Positions 46,215 through 56,704 of a stretch of 64,000 nucleotides of DNA are shown here, piece after piece. The notes below the pieces were generated by a model. That model made no database searches. It was not told the origin of the DNA and worked only from the letters and a program-made list of their open reading frames with translations. Origin of the DNA: Pomphorhynchus laevis. Its lineage: Eukaryota; Acanthocephala; Palaeacanthocephala; Echinorhynchida; Pomphorhynchidae. Made by a program: the position numbers and the translations under genes. Positions within the stretch are counted from its first letter, which is position 1. Each line of letters starts with the position of its first letter. The stretch covers positions 1 to 64,000 of the forward strand of contig WNNJ02003860.1 of assembly GCA_012934845.2 (NCBI GenBank), in the 5' to 3' direction.

Positions 46215-47070
46215 TGGTAGACTTAACTTTGGCTTACGACTTATATATAATGAGGTTAATTGAAACTTTTAGTCAGGATTCGTCATGGATACGATGGTAT
46301 ATTGAAATTTTCCTAAATAAACTGATATATAGAACCAAAATTATTAACTAAATTATAAAATTATTGACAACGTTTAAACCCACTAGGTATCTTCTTCAAG
46401 TCGAATAAATTTTATATGTTATCTCTTATATATAGTTACAATCCATTTCCACTTAATATGACGTTCAATAATGGCTGTGATAACTTAAGTCCCAATTAGA
46501 TATTATTGATGACTTAAACGGACCTGAAATGCATCGCAAAGGCAAACATTGAATATTTATCGACACAAGGCTCATTTAGCAATGTTGTTTGTTATGTTGG
46601 ATGGTAGGTATCAATTATCAGCTCCAGCGAATCTTTGATAATGATCAAATCTTTAATAATTGCTTCTAAAAGAATAAATAATCAGGCTTGTAATTAAAAA
46701 TAACACCATTCTCAGCGTTATTTCGGTATAAAAATTTTCTTAAATAAAAATTCTCACCTATATTTTAGCATTCTCATCGATTCTCATATTATTTTTATAA
46801 TTTGGGTAGACTGATAAATTCAATGTTATCGAGTCTATCAAATTCTTCGTTATTTTATTCACAAATTTGAAAAATTATATATCAATTGAGTGTTTTTAAG
46901 TATTTATTTGTGAAATCTCCACTCAGATGGTGTTGCAAGTAATTGTTTAGAATGAAGGATGTAGCTTACGGTTAAAACATTTAAACCAAAACTACTCCGA
47001 AATTTTTTTAAGTTTCAAAAAAATTTGAAAATAAAAAAATTTGCTAGTATTTGCAAACATGTATAGTACC
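46215..47070. other. AT-rich spacer, no gene seen
   Basis: No recognised gene or repeat. Confidence 0.5.
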
Positions 47071-47074
47071 ATCT

Positions 47075-47545
47075 TAGTCCTTCAGGAGACACGATCTAAC
47101 CGTCTACCCCAGGACATTACTCGATTTATCCCAAAGCATATCTACACACTTCACAACGTACATAACCACTTCCCACTCTTCTTCATCTTAAGGTCTTTTA
47201 ACTCTAGTTAAATGCTCCTTAAGGTCCTCCGTCTTATTAAACTTATCGTGTCCAACCATGTCTTGTTTAATTATAGCACTTGCCAAGAACTGTAAACGCA
47301 TCAGCCTAGCCAATATCTACATCCGGTTGGGGGATATTAACAAGAACCGTGACCTCCTGGACCGTATTTTAGGTACTGGCTACGACATGTTAATCGGTAA
47401 CTTCAAGACAGAACTAGTGTTGGATTAATGCCACACTCCGTATAGTCAGGCACGATTATCTTATTCACAATTTACCAACCTCTACCTTTCATTTCTCAAC
47501 AACAAACTCACTCCTCGACATTTTACTGCTACATAGGGCATAGTT
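47075..47545 (+). mobile_element. Endonuclease scrap of the Jockey/R1-like LINE
   Basis: Plus-strand sequence matching the endonuclease of the element at 30.1-33.9 kb: VLQETRSNRLPQDITRFIPK, then in shifted frames the ANIYIR and GDFN region, and near 47465 TIILFTIYQPLPFISQQQTH with SSTFYC, matching TVILFINLRHPPFIAHQRIH and SSTYYC. Decayed and short. Confidence 0.8.
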
Positions 47546-47549
47546 GTTA

Positions 47550-48165
47550 AAACCCATCTGCACTGAGCAGTCGCGTTAAAAACTGACTCTAATTGTATTA
47601 ATACTCTAATTGTATTAATTAGATAGTTATGGGTTGTTTTGTTTTTTAAATCTTATTATAGTACAATCACGTTCAGTTATCAATTCGTTGTACTGTAGTT
47701 TATGACATCCGCGCATTTCGAGTAATCTCAATCTTAAATAAATCTTGCAATCTGATACGAATCGAGCTATTTCTGAATTTATATCATTGCTTATTAGTAT
47801 GATTAAATAAATAATAATTTACCTCGTACAGCTGAATTAATTTTTCTCGCACGTGGCTACACTACACAACATCACTGAGTGTTTAATGGCTTTCAACTTT
47901 AATTCTTGGAATGACTTTGTGTGGATGGATGTTTCTTTGATAATTATTCATTTATCGGGATTGATTTCACGGTCTCGCTAGCATATTCGCGTTGAAAATG
48001 TAAGCACAGTGGTAGTTGTTGATTTGCAGGTGATGAAGTAAAACCAAATTTTGAATAATGCAAAATTTAGATAACGCTATGATTGAACATCTCTGCAACA
48101 AATGCACACTATAAGTGGTGTGTATTATGCAACAAAGTCGCTCTTAAGGATGCAACGTTGAAATA
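47550..48165. other. Spacer, no gene seen
   Basis: Moderately AT-rich sequence without recognised coding or repeat content. Confidence 0.45.
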
Positions 48166-48169
48166 AGAT

Positions 48170-49360
48170 AAGTTCTAATTCTTATTCTAATATAACGTCT
48201 GTTATTTATTAGTCAATTCATAAAAATGACGTTTATTTTAAATTTTATTTTAACTTGATTTAAATCATAGAAAATCTAAAAACAATTATTAATTTTATTA
48301 TTTAATTATTAAATTTTGATTTATCATTATTATGTTTTGTTTATTTTATAATTATATTAAATACGTCGACTCAATTTATCAATTTATCATTTATTCAATA
48401 AATAATAAATTATATATATACATATTATTTGTTGGGTAGAGGAGTTAAGGGCCGAAACCTGATAGCATAGCAGTTCCTCCTGATGACCTCTAATTCTTAT
48501 TCTGATATAACGTCTGTTATTTATTAGTCAATTCATAAAAATGACGTTTATTTTAAATTTTATTTTTTATTTTAACTTGATTTAAATTATAAAAAATCTA
48601 AAAACTATTATTTATTTTATTATTTAATTATTAAATTTTGATTTAGCATTATTATGTTTTGTTTATTTTATAATTATATTAAATACGTAGACTCAGTGAG
48701 CTGATTTGTTTTTTCGGTAATATAACCTCTATCAGAAATACTGATACTGTATTATTGATAGACATTATAATTTTATTTTTAATTTTACTTTTTTTCATTT
48801 TTACTTTATCATTTTTCTTTTTATTTTTAATCAAGTTTGGTGATTATATTAAATACGTACACTCAGTTAGCTGATTTGATTCATGTTACACTTTTTTATA
48901 TTTTAATTCGACGTGGGCTGTTAAACGCTAAACTATCAGACGAATGTTGTATCAAAATATTTTATTATTTTAAAATATTGATATTTTTATACGCAATGTT
49001 TTATATTGCGTATTTTAAAGAAATTGGTAATTTAAATTGGTAATTTAAATTGGTAATTTATTTCTTATTTAAAGTAATTGGTTATTAGTCAATTTCTAAA
49101 AATTGACTTTTAAATTTCAATTTTAAATTTTTACTTAATATAAATTATTAAAATCATTAAATAAACATTTAATAACTTTTTATTTTATAAAATCTTATAT
49201 AACTATTAATTATAATTATTTATTTAATTGTGTTTTTTACTTTAATTATTCATTATTTTTTTATTTATTTGATTATTTAAATGTTATTTAGCATTATTTT
49301 TAATTTATAAATAATATAAAATACGTAGACTCAGTAAGCTGATCTAATTGATTTACGTAC
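48170..49360 (+). repeat. Cluster of R repeat units
   Basis: R is a ~300 bp AT-rich repeat. Its head reads TTGGGTAGAGGAGTTAAGGG, CCGAAACCTGATAGCATAGC and AGTTCCTCCTGATGACCTC; its middle TAACGTCTGTTATTTATTAG; its tail ATTAAATACGTAGACTCAG and TAGCTGATTTG. Units or parts lie at 48173-48370 (tail differs), 48425-48710 (most complete), 48790-48905 and 49075-49350. A 13 bp tandem AATTGGTAATTTA repeat is at 49023-49064. Confidence 0.8.
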
Positions 49361-49721
49361 TCAACAATTAAACATATTGTTTTCTATATTAATACAAAAC
49401 GGTATAAAAAATAATTTCATATTATAAATTCATCTCTCACATTAGTCATAAAAACATCAGTTTTGCTGTTCATATATATAACTGTACTGTCATACGATAC
49501 AATAAAATAATTTTATGGCTACATACATAAGACACAAAATCAAATGTGACCCTTCTTTTAAAAATACTGACGCGGTTGAAGGCAATAGAAGAGCCTTATA
49601 ATATGCCATTAAAATACAAAACATAATGTCATTTTTTTACTTACGGGATTATAACCTTTAGGGATAACCGAAAATAAAGTTTATTTTGACATTAGCTTTA
49701 AAACGACATTATATTTTCTAG

Positions 49722-49762
49722 TAGCTGTGACTACTAGCCGTGACTACTAGCTGTGACTACGA
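49722..49762. repeat. 15 bp tandem repeat, ~3 units
   Basis: TAGCTGTGACTACTAGCCGT-type units (TAGC(T/C)GTGACTAC repeated). Confidence 0.8.
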
Positions 49763-49827
49763 ATATAGTGTTATATTCACGAGCACTCGTAATCTAAATT
49801 TGTCTAAGTACAAAACTCACTGAAAAA

Positions 49828-50085
49828 GTGCAATCGGATGAGAATAAGATTATAAAATTAGAATGTGTCGATCAGCCTGCTACAAACGAAACTGCACGCA
49901 AATTAGCAGCGATGGAAATGCAAATTCATAGGTGGATGGGCGGCATCACACTACTCAATCACATAAATAATAATATTCGAAGACGATTTGGAGTTCAGCC
50001 TATTAAAGAAAAATTACGAGAAACCCGGTTACAATGGTTAGAGCACGTACCTCGTGCAAAGAAAACCACCGTCATCACGAACGGA
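49828..50085 (+). mobile_element. RTE-like LINE 3' fragment
   Basis: Reads VDQPATNETARKLAAMEMQI, HRWMGGITLLNHINNNIRRR and FGVQPIKEKLRETRLQWLEH, the C-terminal block of RTE-like LINEs (ECWPATKE...RLxVMETKMLRW, GITL.D.V.N..IR.RFGV.PI..KLRE.RL.W.GHV). The same family as the scrap at 1.04-1.48 kb. It runs straight into a tandem repeat. Confidence 0.8.
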
Positions 50086-50087
50086 AT

Positions 50088-50892
50088 AGACCTGAACATA
50101 ATGATATTATGTTTGGAAAATATCATCAATATACCTGACATAAATATTAGGCCGTGTAAAACGACGTCAACGTCGAAATGTTGCCCTAATAAATTACGGA
50201 AATCTTGTCGAAACTAAGCTTGTCCAAATACGAGTTTAGACATAATGATATGTCCAAAAATATCATCAATATACATGCCATGGATATTAGAACGTGTGAA
50301 CTACAAGGACGTCAAAGTCCAAATATCGCCTAGAAATTATGTAAATATTGCCAAAACTTAGAATGTTCCAATAAGAGTTTGGACATAATGATATGATGGC
50401 CCAAAAATATCATCAATACACCTGTCATGAAGATTAGGACGTATAAGGACTACAAGAACGTATTAGGACTACAAGAACGTCGGCGTCCAAATATCGCCTT
50501 AAGAAATTATAGAAATCTTGACAAAACTTAGATTGTCCTAATAATAGTTTAGGCGTAATGATACGATGGCCCAAAAATGTCATCAATATACTTACCATGA
50601 AAATTAAGACGTGTACATTACGAGGAAGTCAACGTTCAAATATTTATTTAAGAAATTATGGAAATCTTGTTGAAACATAGCTTGTATCAATATGAGTTCG
50701 GACATAATGATATTGTGTCCCAAAAATATCATACATACTGCCATGAAGAATAGTAAGTGTACACTACAAGAACGTCGACGTCTAAATATCGCCTTAAGAA
50801 ATTATGAAAATCTTTTCGATACTTATCTTGTCCAAATATGAGTTTTGACATAATGACATTATTTCCCAGAAATATCTTCACTATACCTGTTA
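50088..50892. repeat. Tandem repeat, ~5 units of ~145-165 bp
   Basis: Units are marked by GACATAATGATAT (about 50095, 50238, 50383, 50557, 50701, 50848), AAAAATATCATCAATATAC, ACTACAAGAACGTC and AAATATCGCCTTAAGAAATT. One unit has an internal 19 bp duplication (TATTAGGACTACAAGAACG). The array starts within the 3' end of a LINE. Confidence 0.85.
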
Positions 50893-50979
50893 AACAGTGA
50901 TAACACTGTGTTGAACTTAGAAATAATAATTATCTGTATAACCACCAAAGGCACTTTAGAACTAAATTTTATAATGTAG

Positions 50980-51625
50980 ATTTGACATTTCATAAAAATT
51001 GACTTTTATTTTAAATTTTAATTTTAAATTTTAATTGACTAAATTTTGTTTGATTTAAGTTACACATTAATTACTTAATTAACAAATCAACGTTTAAATT
51101 GTTATAAAACACAGATTTAATTTGAAATCAGAAATGATTTTAATAAAATTTGCAAAATGTAATACTAAAGTCTTATATTAAATCTAATTGCTACTAAAGC
51201 GGACTTGTCGAGTGATTGTCAGCCAACAGTAAAAGGACCGAAACGTAAGTATTGGATCAGTAGCTGATGAGATTTACCAATACTAAAGTGTCGCATAACG
51301 CTATTGGCTTATAGAATGGAATCAAATTGCAGTCAAAAATTTCAAATTAAATTTTTACTTGATATAAATTATAAAATCTTATATAAAGAATCTTATAATT
51401 AAAATAAATAAATCTTATATTTTTTCTTATAAAGATATCTTCTGATAGTTATAATCTTATAACAATTATGTATTATTTAAAATTATGTTTTACTGCTATG
51501 TTGGGTCGAGAAATAGGGGCGAAACATGATAACATAGCAGATAAATAATATAATAATAATAACATATCATTTATAAATAATATAAAATACCTATACGCAA
51601 TTAGCTGATTTGATTGGATCCACAA
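50980..51625 (+). repeat. R repeat fragments
   Basis: 50985-51060 matches the middle of R (TTCATAAAAATTGACTTTTA). 51497-51625 has the head GTTGGGTCGAGAAATAGGGG, CGAAACATGATAACATAGCAG and the tail ATATAAAATACCTATACGCA with TTAGCTGATTTGATT, with the middle deleted. Confidence 0.7.
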
Positions 51626-52144
51626 ATCAACAAAATATTATTTAAATATTAAATTTACAATCTACAAATGAACAAAATATTATTAAAAATAAATTTAAAC
51701 TAGTAAACGGAAAATTTTTTATTTTTATTAAACGGAAAATTTTTTAATAAGATAAACTAGTGTTTCTCAAAGTAGTCCGTAGCGCCCCCTTTGGGCCTGT
51801 TTGACGATTCAGGGGGCGGTAGAGAATTTTTGATTAAAAGGGGGTCCATGAAAGAGAGGTGGGGGTCGGCGAAAAAAATGTAAATTTCATCTTCATTACA
51901 AATAAACAACACATATTTAAGATTATAAGTAAGCACGAAATAGCCAATTACAATTTATCCTTTTAGTTTTCATCATTAAAAATACCCTTTTAAAACATAA
52001 CACAAATCGCTATAATATTACTGAAATCACAATACGTGTATAAATTTATTGTGACGCGCCAGGGGCGACCCCATGCCACAGGCGACCCCCATGCTATTTT
52101 TGAAGGGACACTGGGGTTGTTTTTGAGAAATGTTAAAAATAGCC

Positions 52145-52222
52145 CCCATCAAGACTCGAACCAGAACAGTCAATTTGGTAGAGAGAAAACTTACCACTAC
52201 GCCAAAGCACGTTGTAAGCAAT
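52145..52222 (-). tRNA. tRNA-like sequence within the nested element
   Basis: Minus strand: TTTGGCGTAGTGGTAAG fits a tRNA A box/D arm (TRGCNNAGYNGG), and ~43 bases on CTGGTTCGAGTCTTGATG fits a B box/T arm (GGTTCGANTCC). The acceptor stem does not pair well and I cannot fix an anticodon. It could be an internal polymerase III promoter derived from a tRNA, or a tRNA pseudogene carried as cargo. Confidence 0.45.
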
Positions 52223-52245
52223 AAAAAATAAAATAAAATATTGCT

Positions 52246-52716
52246 ATGATTTCAAACCATAAAAATGTTATTGATTTATCCCTTATGGTGTCAAATGTAG
52301 AGAACAAGGAGGAATACGACAATATTATATTGTTTTTAAAGGACAGAGGTGCAGAAGTAGTTTTGCCAAAAGAAGCAAAAAAAAGAATGAAGCGGAAAGC
52401 AAAGGCCTTTATGTTACTTGACGAGGTTTTATATCTTAGAGATCACGAAGGCCTGCATAAAAAAGTTTTTCATTCAGATCAGAGGGAATTAATGGAACAC
52501 GAAGCAAGATTGTTTCATAAAGAACACCATTTTGAAATGAACAGGTTTGAGGCAAAATACAATGATTATTTTTTCAAAATACACAGAGATATCATTCGCA
52601 AAGTTGTCTCCGAGTGTGTTATGTGTATACAAGCACAGCCGTTGACAACAACTCTGAGACGACAACTCCGAGACGAAAAAGCTAAAACTCTCATCATTAT
52701 TTTTCTAAAGAAGTGA
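52246..52716 (+). CDS. ORF with H2C2 (integrase N-terminal type) zinc finger
   Basis: 156 codons. N-terminal part EYDNIILFLKDRGAEVVLPK, then a basic stretch and LLDEVLYLRDHEGLHKKVFH; the finger is HEARLFHKEHHFEMNRFEAK ... VSECVMCIQAQ, i.e. H-x-H...C-x2-C, where retro- and Ginger-type integrases have HxxxxHxGxxxT...W...C..C. The following frame (52705-52807) reads KITEILSEDRVKIENGEEIE. No catalytic core follows. It may bind DNA. Reported as a fossil of an integrase-bearing element; looks open. Confidence 0.6.
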   Translation: MISNHKNVIDLSLMVSNVENKEEYDNIILFLKDRGAEVVLPKEAKKRMKRKAKAFMLLDEVLYLRDHEGLHKKVFHSDQRELMEHEARLFHKEHHFEMNRFEAKYNDYFFKIHRDIIRKVVSECVMCIQAQPLTTTLRRQLRDEKAKTLIIIFLKK

Positions 52717-53127
52717 AAATAACAGAAATATTATCAGAAGACAGAGTTAAAATAGAGAATGGAGAAGAAATCGAAATTGTTTCTATGTCAAGAATGAAAA
52801 AAATTTAACATTAAAAAAATATTTTTATTTTGAACGACCCCCATGGGGGGTCGCCTGTGGCATGGGGGCGCGCCTGGCGCGCCACATTTATTATAAAATT
52901 TCCACATAATCTCTCAAAAATCCTAAAATAAATTATAAGTAAATGTGTCGTTTTTCTTTTAAAATATTATCATAAAATTTTTACTACCTATTTTTCATTT
53001 TTTGAGATAAATTACTTCTGGAATTCTTTTTGTGGAAATATTTTGTCTTAACAACCAATTCTGAGAAATAAAATTTTTACAATACCCCCAAAAATGGGAG
53101 AGCGACAAAAAAAGAAGGCACTATAGC

Positions 53128-54761
53128 ATGGAATACTTGAAATTTGGGTTTATAGTTTCTCCAATAATCGAGAAGAAGCCTTTTTGTTTGCTTTGTGAAA
53201 GGGAATTGTCAAATAGCGCCATGAAACCATCAAGGCTGTTGGAACATCTGAATAACATTCATAGTGAGGATAAAGATAAAGAATTAGAATATTTCCAAAG
53301 ACTTAAGAAAAGGTTTGAAAAACAACCAAAATTAGAAGATCTTTTTTTATCTGGTTCAAAACAGAACAATGATGGACTTTTGGCATCTTATAATATCTCT
53401 TTGTTGATAGCTAAAGCAGGGATGTCTCATAGTATTGGAGAAGTATTATTTATACCAGTAATTAGAGAGGTTATAAGCACGGTATTACACAAGGAGTCTT
53501 CATCTATTATAAATAGAATCTCTTTAAGCAACAGCGCTGTTCAAAGAAGAATAGATGAAATGGCACAGGATGTAGAATATACATTATGTGAGTACCTAAG
53601 AACGGCTTCCTTTTCCCTTCAATTAGATGAGTCTACACTGCCCGGAAATGAAGCTTTGCTATTAGCCTATGTTCGATTTATAAAGGATGGTAGGATATGT
53701 CTAATATTCTAACAATCGCCACCGACGGGGCTCCAGCAATGATAGGGCGTCATCGAGGATTGGTCGCCCATTAAAAAAATTACGTACCAAATATAATATC
53801 CATACACTGTGTAATCCACAGACAACATCTTGTTGCAAAAAACTTAAGTGTCCGTTTACATCAAACTCTGTGTTATGTTATTCAAGCTATAAACAAGATT
53901 AAGAGCAGCTCACTTAGTTCAAGATTATTCAAGCAGCTTTGTGTCGAAAACGACGAAGAATTCAATTCCTTATTGCACCACACCGAAGTTAGATGGTTAT
54001 CAAAAGGTTGTTGTTTGAATAGAGTTTTGAATCTATATAGCTCTGTCATTGAATTTTTTATCGAAAGAGATGATCCAATACACCTAAAGTTAAACGAATC
54101 AATAGTTGATATAGCATATTTGACTGATTTGTTTAATTTATTTAATGAAATGAATCTAAAACTACAGGGCAATTATCTAAACTTAATAAAGGCAAAATCT
54201 GTGCTAGCAGGATTTGTAAATAAGATATTATTATACAAACAGAATTTAGGAAGAGGCATATTTACACAATTCCCAAATCTTGAATTAGCAAAGCCTTCAG
54301 AAGATGATATTCTTGCTTACTGCAGCCATCTTGATACCCTATATTATGATTTTAATCAAATATTTGTCGATATTTTTACAATGAACATACCTGATTGGAT
54401 TCTAGATCCTTTTTCGAACATTTCTACAGAAGGATCAGCAAGATTGCAAGAAGAATTATTGGAATTGAGTAATGATTATGAATTGAAATTCAAATTCAAA
54501 AGCGGCTATCAACAATTTTGGTTGCAAAATAAAATTCAACAAGGTTATCCTGAAACATGGGCAATCGTTCAGAAGTTTTTGATTGCCTTCCCAAAGTCAT
54601 ATCTGGTCGAAAGAGGATTTAGCGCAGTTACATATATTTTGTCAAAGAAAAGAAATCGTCTTCAAATAGTTCAGAGAGGCAATCTAAGACTTCTATTAAC
54701 TAATATAGAACCGAAAATCAAAACCCTGGTAAACTCGCACCAGATACATCCGTCTCATTAA
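53128..54761 (+). pseudogene. hAT transposase (ZBED5/GTF2IRD2-like)
   Basis: Two long frames. 53128-53712 (194 codons): BED-type finger with PFCLLCERELSNSAMKPSRL then LEHLNNIHSE, followed by PKLEDLFLSGSK, ASYNISLLIAKAGMSHSIGE and LQLDEST. 53720-54761 (open from before 53973): ATDGAPAMIGRHRGLVA, IHCVIHRQHLVAK, LLHHTEVRWLSKGCCLNRVL, then AIVQKFLIAFPKSYLVERGF with SAVTYILSKKRNRL, the C-terminal hAT dimerisation block. Conserved DxxTD-type and W residues of hATs are largely present. A small deletion/frame change near 53710 separates the two parts, removing the stretch between the first Asp block and TDGAPAM. This copy is better preserved than the one at 41.6 kb. Confidence 0.9.
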
Positions 54762-54974
54762 ACACTTAACGCAAACTATTATTTAAATATATGGAGATCG
54801 TGCTTAAAATAAACTATAAGTAAATCAGAATTTTTATTAATATATTTTTTATATCAGGGAGTCCATAATAAATATTGTTTTTTTTAAAGGGGGCGGCTGA
54901 CAAAAAAAGTTTGAGCAACACTGCACTAGATAATCAAATTTCATCAGAGGAAATGCGTTATTATCATGTATTCG

Positions 54975-55700
54975 GCTGACATGTTAAGTTGAGGAATAGG
55001 GGCCGACACCTGATAACATAGCAGTTACCATTGATGATTTATATTCCTTATTCTGATACATCATCTGTTATTTGTCAATTCAAAAAATTGACTTTTATTT
55101 TAAATTTTAGCTTGAATTTAAAATATAAAATTTATATATCTATTTATTATTTAATTATTAATTATTTAATAATTAATTATTGAATTATTAATTATTTAAT
55201 TATTAATTATTGAATTATTAATTATTGAATTATTAATTATTGAATTATTAATTATTGAATTATTAATTATTGAATTATTAATTATTGAATTATTAATTAT
55301 TCAATTATTTCTTATTTAATTAGTTATTATTTCATTATTAATTATTTAATTATTTAATTATTTCTTATCTAATTAGTTATTATTTAATTATTTATTATTA
55401 ATTATCTATATTACAATAGCATTTGTCATGAAGATGACACGAATCTTCTATTTTTTAATCCGATGTTAGCAATCGTATGTTGAAGTTGAAAAGCAAAGCA
55501 GTTCTTCCTGGTGATCTCTAATTTTTATTATGATAATTTTTTATTTAAAACACAGATTGTATATTAATTAATAATATTTATTATTTGAATATTTTGATTT
55601 TATTTTATTTATTTATTATTTTATTTTATTTTTAATTTTTCTAAATATTATAAAATACGCAGGCTCAGTTAGCTGTTCTGATTCATAAATCATATGCTTT
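54975..55700 (+). repeat. R repeat fragments around a simple repeat
   Basis: 54975-55140: head GAGGAATAGGGGCCGACACC, TGATAACATAGCAGTTACCA and the GTCAATTCAAAAAATTGACT middle. 55135-55405: (TTATTAATTATTGAA)n-type simple repeat. 55480-55690: AAAGCAGTTCTTCCTGGTGA and the tail AAAATACGCAGGCTCAGTTA. Confidence 0.8.
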
Positions 55701-55704
55701 AAGT

Positions 55705-56700
55705 CTAATGTTCTTCACGCTTCCTCTTTCCCATAGTTCTTCTAGTGTGCGTACTACATACCTTTCGAAGCAATAGCATAGAAATGCATAACAATCTCAT
55801 TATTCGATTTGCATTTGAATGTAAGAATAAAACGTAAATTACAAATTCAAAACTTGCGCATATAAACTTACGTAAAATGTACAGAGTAAAATTATAATAC
55901 ATCCATTAATAATATTTTTATAGGCATCAATTAAAGCTAAATATACAAAGCCTAACTAAAAAGTTCAATAATTTAAATGCCTCAAGAAACACAGAAGCGT
56001 ACAAGTAAAATTGAATTTACAAAGTCACTATTACAACGTGTAATCGAAAATGTTCTATGTGTTATTCTTAAAATGTAATTAATTCCTTGCTGGAACAGAA
56101 TACTGTACAATTTCTAACTTGTTAAAGTGTATAAATCAGACAACCTTCACACGTAACTTCGAAAACGTTTTACTTAAATAGCGCGATTCTGTATAAAATA
56201 ATGTTATGAAACATCTGTAAAATAATATAAAACCCATTATGAAACAGTTTGAAACTGGTATTTACAAGCTAGTGTTTAATCTTCAAACTTATAAACTTTC
56301 AAACTTCAAACTTTTATAACGTTTCAGAAATTGTTTGCTACGATATATTGTGGCAAATATATTTTATTAGCAAACTTATTATTTGCTACTGCAATGTATA
56401 TAAAGAAGATATAAAATTTTAAAATATATTTTTAATATATTAATATATAAATATATTTAATATATTATATTATAAATAATTTATATATAATTTTTTTGTT
56501 ATTAATTTATTTATAATATTTACATGATATAAAATTATATTATAAAAATTATATTATAAAATTATATTATAATATAAATATTTTTAATATTTATATTATA
56601 TTTATTATATATTATTTTTTATTAATATATTATTTTTAAATTTATAAAATAAATATATTTTTAATATATTTTTAATATATTATTTCATATTTTTTATATA
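55705..56700. other. AT-rich spacer, no gene seen
   Basis: Mostly AT-rich; 56395-56700 is almost pure A/T. Short GAAACAG...CTTCAAACTT repeats near 56235-56310. No recognised gene. Confidence 0.5.
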
Positions 56701-56704
56701 TAAA

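Larger units (their letters stand above)
52051..52885 (+). mobile_element. Nested 835 bp element with ~43 bp inverted repeats and 7 bp target duplication
   Basis: Left end GTGACGCGCCAGGGGCGACC and CCATGCCACAGGCGACCCCC; right end on the other strand GTGGCGCGCCAGGCGCGCCC and CCATGCCACAGGCGACCCCC. It is flanked by ATTTATT on both sides (52044-52050, 52886-52892). It lies inside the hAT, between its left end and transposase. It holds one ORF with an integrase-type H2C2 zinc finger and a tRNA-like stretch on the minus strand. No integrase core or transposase is present, so it is probably a deletion derivative mobilised by something else. Family not identified; treated as a fossil. Confidence 0.75.
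51758..54923 (+). mobile_element. ZBED-type hAT DNA transposon with terminal inverted repeats
   Basis: Left end TAGTGTTTCTCAAAGTAGTC and CGTAGCGCCCCCTTT; right end, on the other strand, CAGTGTTGCTCAAACTTTTT and ...GCCGCCCCCTTT. These match the CAGTGKTTCTCAAAC ends of ZBED5/ZBED-like hATs. An AGATAAAC/AGATAATC pair (51750-51757, 54928-54935) may be the 8 bp target duplication, though it sits 4 bp outside the right end. The transposase lies at 53128-54761 and a nested element at 52051-52885. Confidence 0.85.

Noticed and set aside
48425-48500. Hammerhead ribozyme in the R repeat head (GAAAC and CTGATGA both present)
   Set aside because: The order is GAAAC, CAGTT, CCTC, CTGATGA, with only four bases between the possible cleavage triplet and CTGATGA, so there is no room for stem I, and no GAAA follows CTGATGA.
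52044-52892. LTR ends for the nested element
   Set aside because: The ends are inverted, not direct, repeats, so it is not an LTR pair.
53128-54761. A functional host ZBED gene
   Set aside because: It lies between hAT inverted repeats with a nested insertion and lacks part of the catalytic region, so it is a transposon copy.
55135-55405. Telomere-like or functional tandem repeat
   Set aside because: It is a low-complexity TTAATTAT/TGAATTAT simple repeat of irregular period without G-rich units.
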